This document shows positions 56,881 to 64,000 of a DNA stretch of 64,000 nucleotides, in pieces. The translations under genes and the position numbers were made by a program. Source of the stretch: Argyresthia goedartella (taxonomy: Eukaryota; Arthropoda; Insecta; Lepidoptera; Argyresthiidae); contig OX463809.1 in NCBI GenBank assembly GCA_949825045.1, positions 9,265,501 through 9,329,500 on the forward strand. Direction: 5' to 3'. Position 1 is the first letter of the stretch. Each line of letters starts with the position of its first letter. Below the pieces are notes generated by a model. The model ran no database searches, was not told the origin of the DNA, and saw only the letters and a list, made by a program, of their open reading frames with translations.

Positions 56881-57385
56881 GCATAGATAGAAAGTCAGAT
56901 TGTTTGCAGACAGGTAAAAGTGTATCACTTTAATCTGCCTTAAGGCGTTCAACAGTCAAAAATAAAATACAGGATACAGATTAGATAAACTGATCACACT
57001 TAGACAGACATAGATTTTGTATCACTCAAAAAACTCTTTCGTCGTACAAGCACATCACTCACCCAACTAAGGGGCCTCATTCATCATGCTAGTCACATTT
57101 TAAGACATAAGGCAAGACAGGACATCATTTATTGGCAATAAATCATAATGTCGAACAGAATACAAAAAATTAATAAAATGTATTAAATAAAATTAGATTA
57201 AGGACACATTTATCATATCATTAATGAAATTGTTGTCATTACTCGTACGAGTTTGTAATGTAAATTGGTACAAGTATTAGAATACGTATAATACTTCGTT
57301 CCTTAAATATATTATTTCTTCATAGGAGTAGTAATTCTTCTAGACAACCATGGCTCACAATTATATCGATTATCGATAACTGTCA
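56881..57385. other. Unassigned
   Basis: AT-rich, no gene. Confidence 0.35.
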
Positions 57386-57445
57386 TACAATACAACAAAG
57401 AGGTTGTTTTTAGTCCGTAAACTACACGAGCTGATGCCCGCTCAA
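57386..57445 (+). repeat. LINE-E type 3' UTR fragment
   Basis: aggttgtttttagtccgtaa and acacgagctgatgcccgctc match the LINE-E 3' UTR (reversed, 18705-18770). Confidence 0.75.
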
Positions 57446-59190
57446 TGTTCCTCTCCAAAAAAAAGGACTTCTTGACAAGCAACTTTTCAACCGTCTTCAA
57501 AAAGGAGGAGGTTCTCAATTTGTCTGTTTTTTTGTGTGTTTGTTACGCGGTTACTCCGACCTTATTTGTAACATTACGCATTACACGACTGTACATTGAA
57601 CAATATACTTGTATCATTTACCACCTATAGGCCCATCCTTACATGGCGACCTGGCCAGGCCAGCCTACCTCTCGCGAGGTAGTGCCGTGCCAAATGGCAA
57701 ATAAAATACCTGTAAAATATATTTAAAAACAAAACCTGGAAAAGAGTAAAAAGAACGGAAGGACCTATAAAAAGAAGATATTTAGATTGCAGACCGCTTA
57801 AAAGGATAGAAAACAAGGACAATATTGCAGCCATAAGAAGTGGAAGATTATTTTATAAGAGAAGATAATTATGGAAGAAGATGACGAATACAGAAGAGAG
57901 AAAAATAAATACAGGAGAGGTTTTTGCTGCCGGGTGCCGGGCGTTTTTTTTCAAGCCAGTGTGATGTGGATAGCAGGGCGCCGGGCGTAACCGTACGGGT
58001 CAAGTGAGGAGCAGCTGGGCGTGGCAAATGTTATTTTTTCGGACAATGGTATTTAAATGCGTAAAATGTAAGTGAATTTGATTACTTTATTATAATTATA
58101 AAGCATATAGGCAGATTTTTCTATTTTTGTAAAAGGGTTGACGATACGAAACTATAGATTTTTTTTTCCCCAATAACGATTGCGTGAAGTAAAAAAGGCA
58201 TATTTGAAGAAGGGCACAGAATGAAAATTTACAGTAGGTACAGCTAGCAAGAGAAGTATCAATGAACGGGGGTTTTTTTGTTTTTAGGAATGTAGATATT
58301 TATGAAGACCGAATAGAAAATTTAATTAGTTTGACACGAGTTATTTTGGATGAGATTATTTTGATAAGTAGTAGTTATTTTTTTTAGATGAGATGATTTT
58401 GAGAAATATGAGAATGTGATGAAAAGTGTGAAGTAAAGATAAAAGTATATTTTTTTTTGTTTTATACCCGCTACATTTTTTTAAATATTGCATCATAATT
58501 CTGATTTCAAATGTACAATAAATTATATAAATGATTCATTTGTTCATTTGACTTGGTAACAGTCACAGTTATTCAAAAGTTACAGTAATTCAACATGACA
58601 CATGCAACACTGCAGGTGATTCCAAATTAGAATAGAACATAACACCTGTTTTGATTACAGAGGAACAATTGTTATTTTAGTAATGAGCAGTTCATGTCAC
58701 CGCAGTGCTGGTTTTGTTGACTAATATGGGAGATACATAAAAGGTGATGGATGATTGTTGAGTCAGTTTAGGGTACCACAGAGAAATACAGAATGGAACC
58801 ATTTTCGATAACTCGAAAATGGTTCCATAACCAATACGCAATGGTATTATAACTAATACCCAATGAAAGAACCCATGTGAAGTGTAAAATTAAATGAAAT
58901 AAAACCTAGACTTTGATTGATAGCGATTGTTTATGAAAAGCGAGTACATTTTTGTTAGTTTTGGAATGAAGATTTATATTTTTATTGGATGTGATGTTTT
59001 TCTTTTTTATGGATAAAGGAATAAAAAGTAGTTTGTGATAAAGGAACAAGATTTGATAAAGTAAATAAATACGTGCAGAAAGGAAAGGGATACAGAAGGA
59101 ATGGGAAGTGTGTTTATATTTTGTTTAAAAGTTCAATGTGTAAAAAATATATCGTTCATGTCGTCAACCCTACACCTAAAACTTGGTGAA
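57446..59190. other. Unassigned, purine-rich in places
   Basis: 57720-57920 is purine-rich on the plus strand; 57930-58015 is GC-rich with ccgggtgccgggcg and gggcgccgggcg. No domain in any frame. A perfect 15-bp-arm hairpin lies at 58794-58827. Confidence 0.4.
58794..58827. repeat. Hairpin, 15-bp perfect arms
   Basis: tggaaccattttcga, loop taac, tcgaaaatggttcca. Confidence 0.95.
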
Positions 59191-59300
59191 TTTGTACGCC
59201 TGAAAAGGCAGGTTTTTGCGATGAAAATTTATAAAATTAAGATCCAATATTGTTACCAAAAGTCATGCAAATAAACTTATTTGATTTGATTTGAATTATT
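59190..59300 (+). repeat. Retroelement 3' tail with (TTGAT)n
   Basis: tacgcctgaaaaggcaggtt, then catgcaaataaacttatttgatttgatttg, a polyadenylation-like signal and short repeated tail. Confidence 0.55.
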
Positions 59301-60286
59301 TAATTTAAGTTTGAAGTTTGAAAAGCTTGGGGCATTAGCAGCGTTGTCCGGTAGTAAGTTGTACATCTTCGGACCCATCACTTATTGTTTTAGCCGTTTT
59401 TTAATAATTTATGAGGGAAATTGGCCAGTTTATCTGCACCATAGCAGTGTGACCGTTATGATCACCACGTTTAGGTAGGTTATCAATATGCACCCTCACA
59501 TGTGTAGCAACATGAAAAATGAGTAGGGACGGCAATGTCATTATTCCAAGCGCCACCAAGTGCGGTCTGGCGGATGTGTCCTGGGCCACACGCGCAAAAC
59601 AAAGATAGATTAAGGAAAAGATATAAGATATTTCTACTGTAGAAGATCTCTACTCGAAAATAATACTCGATTCATCTGTTTAAAATGATATCATCTATCA
59701 TTTTGAACAATTAGGAAAATTATGATAATGGCGTCTCGTTTATCCTAGTCTGAGGTGTAATTGATGACACACAAAGGTTAGATCCTAGTCATAAAAAGGG
59801 ACAGCCGTAAATGAATTCTTGCTGAAAACTGTTAATTGCAAATGAAACGTTCAATCCTCTAATTCTGATATGACTGATGCGTGCTGAATGATCTCAAATA
59901 ATTTTCCATTTTGTGGTAGTATACCAATAAAGGTGAAAAATGTCTTCCCCGATCGAAATCTCACCTACAAAACGTAAAAACAGCTTCTTCCATCCTTAAT
60001 ACCACCAAACTGAATATGGTAAAAGCTGAATGCTTATCTGGTAAAAGCATCTTCGAGGCTTCTTCTCAGACTCCTACACGATTTTAATATTGAAAAAGTT
60101 ATCCTAAAAGTTTCCCGAAGATCACGACAGTGATTTTCATATAGGTAGGAAATTTTTCGGCATTGCAGGAAACCCATTTCGGGATTCCCAATTATCATTA
60201 TAGGTCATTGGTTTTTAACATTGAAATCACGAATCATGATTTAGTTCTGGTTTTTTGGTATGTTGTAGTTAGGGTAGTATTAATCC
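59301..60286. other. Unassigned, AT-rich
   Basis: No gene or recognised repeat. Confidence 0.35.
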
Positions 60287-60352
60287 AAAGTGAAAAAAGT
60301 CTCAAAATTTTGCAGGAGAAAAACTACAAAATTTTGGGACTTTTTTCACTTT
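60287..60352. repeat. Hairpin, 26-bp arms
   Basis: 60287-60312 pairs with 60327-60352 at 25 of 26 positions; loop of 14 nt. Confidence 0.93.
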
Positions 60353-60363
60353 TTGCTTGTTGC

Positions 60364-60551
60364 TCTAAAGTCATAAACTGCGCGTTTTTCGATAACCATA
60401 CCTAATACTCTAACTCTTTTCTTTATCCGCACGGCAGCTTGATCCCTTTAGAGTTATAGAAATGGAGTAAGGTTTCAATTGTTGTAAATTGTTAACTTTC
60501 TAGAGTGCTAGAGTACGGTTGTCAAAGAACGCACAGTTTATGACTTTTAGG
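60364..60551. mobile_element. Small inverted-repeat element
   Basis: ctaaagtcataaactgcgcg at 60364 is the inverse of the sequence ending at 60551 (tgcgttc...cagtttatgacttttag), about 80 percent over some 48 bp. Confidence 0.6.
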
Positions 60552-60789
60552 AAATTCTCAGTTCTTCGCGTGGTTCACAGCGAGTACAAGTATTTCGAAG
60601 TTGCAAATTGGGATTGGACTACCATAACTGGTCCATATAACATACTAAAGAACCATCATGCTTTGCGATTTTAGCCATTTTCAGTGTCGATTTCTAATAG
60701 CGTATTAAGACGTTCCCAGAAATCAATAGGTATGCGGTGAAAACATTGCTCCGTAGTAAAATAATAATAATAATAATAATAAAAATCAT

Positions 60790-60855
60790 TGGACACTATT
60801 TACACACATTGATCTAGCCCCAAACTAGTATACTTAGATAGATAAACAACCATGA
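60790..60855 (-). repeat. SINE type B fragment, reversed
   Basis: tgatctagccccaaactagt and cttagatagataaacaacca reverse the body of 43800-43905. Confidence 0.75.
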
Positions 60856-60859
60856 CTAC

Positions 60860-61930
60860 GGTACAAAATAACAGAGGTTTGCTAACTGATTAAAACAAAC
60901 ATGTTTTGTTTTCTATTTGGATGATATTTTGAAGTAAGTTGCCGGTAAGACAAAACTATTTTCCCATAACTGTAAGTACTCTGGTATTATATTTTTATGC
61001 AGAAGTTTCAGTCACAAGACCAAAAGTATTACAAATTGTCTACTATCACAGGTACAACTGGTGATCGAACGTACATTTTCAAAAGATGAGCCTCGGCGGG
61101 AGGTGAAATATAATTATTTGTACGTATGAGTAACTTCGGTGTGAACGCCCCCTAACCATATTAAACTTATTGATAAACGGTTTTCTGATCTCGCTTAGAA
61201 AAAGCGTAAAGGCGAAGGCAATCATTTACTTTCATGGGATATTGGAAACCATACTTTTTAAACATTGGCTGAATGATTTAGTATTTCAGTCAAAGAAGTC
61301 AAAGCATTTTCAACTATATTTTAATCGTATATTTTTAATAGTATAAAAGTCGTACTTAGTCCTCGAGACTAGTACCTTGAAAAGCAAGTTTCAATAAGGA
61401 TAACAATTACTCTCACGCGCAAACATCACCACTCATGCCACTAAAAGGTAGGAGAATGGTACTATTTCCCTGGCCTTATGTATTTTTATTTACTTTATTA
61501 CCCGAGGATCCTGTTCTGTCTTATTATGAATTCACTTTTTAGCAATAATTCACAATACGCGTTCCAGGTTTTTTATGTTTTTGTGATAATTTCGATTGTT
61601 TGCGGTCTGTGATCATGCCAAGAAGAAATATAGGAAAGTTTAATTCGAAATTGACATAACCTCAAAAGAGGTTAGAACGACCCTAATAAAAGCTCTTTTC
61701 TGTAATAAAAATATATTTAAAATGTTTATTAAATTTTAATATCCGCTGCTTACCCCCACAATAAGTCTGAATACATTTTGTTCGTTTTCTGTTCAATAAA
61801 GTCCGGAATTAGCATTTCTACATCAGGTTTTCGTATACCTTTCTAGTGTATGGAATTTAATAGGCCTATAAAATTATGGACCAGACTTTGTCACTAGCAA
61901 CTGGGAAAGAAACTGTTTGACAGCTGTGAA
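60860..61930. other. Unassigned, AT-rich
   Basis: No gene or recognised repeat. Confidence 0.35.
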
Positions 61931-62238
61931 CAGATTGTTGTTGTAATACTTTATTACACAAAGTGAAAATAAAACAAATATAAAGAACATCTACAAAGGC
62001 GAGCTTATCTCTCACAAGAGATTTCTTCCAGCAAACCTAGAATGGAGAGGAAGAAAATAAACTACATGTAGAAGTATGTCCACAAAAATAAAAATGTTAA
62101 TAAAAATAATAAACTAATTACCAATATCTACATAATACTAAAAATAATGCTATATATAAATATGTAACATATACATAAATAGTAGATACAAATAAATACT
62201 AATACTTATCATGGAGGAGAAAGATAGTCTGTGTTCTT

Positions 62239-62882
62239 TCAAACGACTTTTAATAATGTGAATTGATGGACTGTGTCTGATGGCGCTGGGGAGTTTATTC
62301 GAGAGACTGATAGCTCGTAGTCTGAACCCATTCTCATAAGCGGCAGTGTAATGTTGCGGAATTGCAAGTAGTGACCGAGTGTGAGATCTCGTGGTCTATC
62401 CGAAGACCGAGAAACGAAATGATCCTGTAAGAAGCCAGGACAGCGAGGATTACATAAAATATTGAATAGGCATGTGAGGATATGGTAATCCCGTCGAAGG
62501 CGAATCGGGAGCCATCTCAACTTCCTGCGATACTCCGGGACGTGGTCAAACTTGAGCATGTCAAAAACAAACCGAATCCCGAGGTTTTGAAGTCGCTCGA
62601 GTTTGTTCAGTTGCTCTTCGTTTGCGCTTGCCCAGCAGACATCAGCGTAATCGATCATGGGAAGAAGAAGAGACTGGGCAAGCGTGATTTTTGTCTGACG
62701 AGGCAGATATTATTGAAGACGCCTGAGGGAGTGGAAAGTGGCAAAGACACGTCTACTAACCTCGATGACATGCTCTGACCAGGATAGCTGGTTATCAAAC
62801 ATAACTCCTAGATTTTTGCCTTGGTGCTTTATGACCGTAATCTCATAAAGCACCAAGGTCCATCATAGGTTACAGGAGCAAT
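62239..62882 (-). pseudogene. LINE-G RT C-terminal segment
   Basis: The open frame 62658-62239 includes MIDYADVCWASANEEQLNKL, the thumb/C-terminal region common to CR1/L2-type RTs, ending FTLLKVV. Upstream NLGVMFDNQLSWSEHV is in frame pieces. At 62819-62858 a perfect 16-bp-arm palindrome coincides with a loss of frame, and a stop lies near 62700. Confidence 0.82.
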
Positions 62883-63512
62883 GTCCTATTACATCCAAGT
62901 GTGATCTTGATGCCGAGATCAACAGCAGGATAGGTGCTGCAGCTGCGGCATTTGGAAAGCTGTGTTCCAAGGTTACCGAATACCGAAGTTCTGCGACGAG
63001 CCAATGTTGGTGGCATTGAAGCCTACTTAATGCGTCGGCAGCTTCGATGGTGCGGTCACGTATCACGTATGAAAGAGGAGAGAGTGGCGAAGCGCATCTT
63101 TTATTCTGAACTGGATGAGGGCAAGCGAAAACACGGCGGGCAGCTTCTCCGATACAAAGATGTTCAGAAGCGACACATGAGAAGATGCAACATAGAGCCC
63201 TCTCAATGGGAAGGTTTGGCAGCGCAACGGCCAGAATGGCGCAGGATTGTGAAGAGGCAAGTACGCGAGTTCGAGTATCAGCGTAAAGCTGACCTTGATA
63301 TGAAACGCGACCTGTTAAAAGCCCGTCCACCTGCTGCCATTACCTACAACTACGCGGGTGGCGTACTTACGTGCCCCCAATGCGCATGGTGTTTCGCTGC
63401 GAAGATCGGCTACATAATCCATGTTTGGGCGCCACGCGCGCGAAACCGACTAGGAGATACCGACTTGAGATAGAAGTGGTCGCCGTGACCGAAATCGGTC
63501 GGAATCATTATC
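62883..63512 (+). mobile_element. LINE-B copy 2: 5'-truncated LINE inserted in LINE-G
   Basis: Flanked by the 11-bp duplication acaggagcaat (62872-62882 and 63513-63523). It encodes the ORF2 end on the plus strand: [18 protein letters not shown], then a deletion, [29 protein letters not shown], and the C-terminal C2H2 region ([17 protein letters not shown]; the last His is followed by VWAPRAR, so the finger is altered). The tail is gaatcattatc. Confidence 0.9.
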
Positions 63513-64000
63513 ACAGGAGCAATAGAAATATGCTGTATGAAGTTAAGGGAGTACCTGGAACCAATAGCCTGTGACCTAGTAAGGTTGACAAGGAGACCAT
63601 GAGACGAGGCCCAAACCCTGATCTTCTTGAGATCGGCATTTAATACCTTTACAGATGGTGCCTTATCACAGGGGGGGAAATGGCGGTATAACTGGCGATC
63701 GTCAGTGTAAAGATGGTATGATGAGGAGAGGACATCTGAGATGGAATTAATGAAGATAGAGAAAAGACGAGGGGAAAATATAACACCCTGGGGGACTCCC
63801 GCGAAGAGAACACACCACTCCATTGAAGTCGTCTCCGACTTTATACCTTGCTGGCGAACTCTCAGATAAGAGTCGAACCAGTTAGCAGAGACGGAGGACT
63901 TCAGTATCTCAACGAGAATGTCGAAATCGACGCAGTTAAAGGCGCTGCTGAAGTCGAGCAATGCTATTACAGTGAGCTGTTTCTCATCCATTGCTTGCTG
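63513..64000 (-). pseudogene. LINE-G RT core segment (partial, window edge)
   Basis: Minus-strand reading from 63991: VIALLDFSSAFNCVDFDIL (first catalytic Asp), FAGVPQGVIFSPRLFSIFIN, then LYTDDRQLY, where the usual YADD is YTDD, and LKKIRVWASSHGLLVN. The Met at 63991 is internal; the upstream part lies outside the window. The open region continues to the LINE-B insertion near SIAPV. Confidence 0.87.

Larger units (their letters stand above)
61935..64000 (-). mobile_element. LINE-G: CR1/L2-like LINE, runs off the right edge
   Basis: Minus strand. The 3' UTR (61935-62238) contains ctggaagaaatctcttgtga and gagataagctcgcctttgta and ends in an aataaagtatt tail. ORF2 continues to the window end and is split by LINE-B (62883-63512). 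The same 3' UTR type occurs at 41620-41735. Confidence 0.87.

Overview
The window is eukaryotic repeat-rich DNA, most probably from a lepidopteran insect. It is AT-rich, has no operons, and no stretch reads as an exon of a recognisable host gene. Nearly every coding signal belongs to a transposable element: LINE reverse transcriptases and endonucleases, two Tc1/mariner transposases and a LINE ORF1. Several non-coding repeats match families I recall as common in moth and butterfly genomes (tRNA-headed SINEs, a CTTCGCTTCGCTC repeat, an AGGGTTCCGTAC repeat with an ACGG run). That recall is not a database result. LINE labels A to H are mine.

Layout. 1-7.46 kb: two nearly identical copies (1-2044 and 5384-7458) of a block with a 1.9 kb Foldback-like element; a truncated LINE lies between them. 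7.5-9.2 kb: a 0.85 kb inverted-end element and a repeat fragment. 9.6-17 kb: LINE-A (minus strand, Jockey-like), interrupted by a LINE-B tail (TSD aataaagcca) and a 1.85 kb LTR element without genes (TSD atata). 17.1-18.2 kb: truncated LINE-D joined to SINE sequence. 18.5-24.9 kb: a small inverted-end element split by LINE-E (13-bp TSD), itself split by LINE-H. 25.3-25.9 kb: a 300-bp tandem duplication. 28.7-32.9 kb: a 70-nt hairpin, a lepidopteran repeat and LINE-F, whose ORF2 has one clear frameshift. 33.9-41.7 kb: SINEs, LINE tails, a maT-like mariner with a frameshifted transposase, and a MITE with palindromic ends. 43.3-47.6 kb: LINE 3' ends, SINEs and an ORF1-only LINE (a half-LINE). 47.9-51.7 kb: MITEs, a deleted LINE-B and foldback elements. 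51.83-53.58 kb: an apparently intact Tc1 transposon. 53.6-60.3 kb: mostly unassigned AT-rich DNA with short repeat scraps. 61.9-64 kb: LINE-G (minus), entering from the right edge and split by another LINE-B.

How the parts relate. The LINEs would supply reverse transcriptase for the SINEs and half-LINE, and the Tc1/mariner transposases could in principle move the TA-flanked MITEs; this is inference from family knowledge. Six insertions have readable target-site duplications or an empty-site comparison, so their relative ages can be read from the sequence. The signals I would check first are the tandem-repeat Foldback element, the half-LINE, the many short near-perfect hairpins (two of which look like fold-back template-switch mutations), and the intact Tc1 element.
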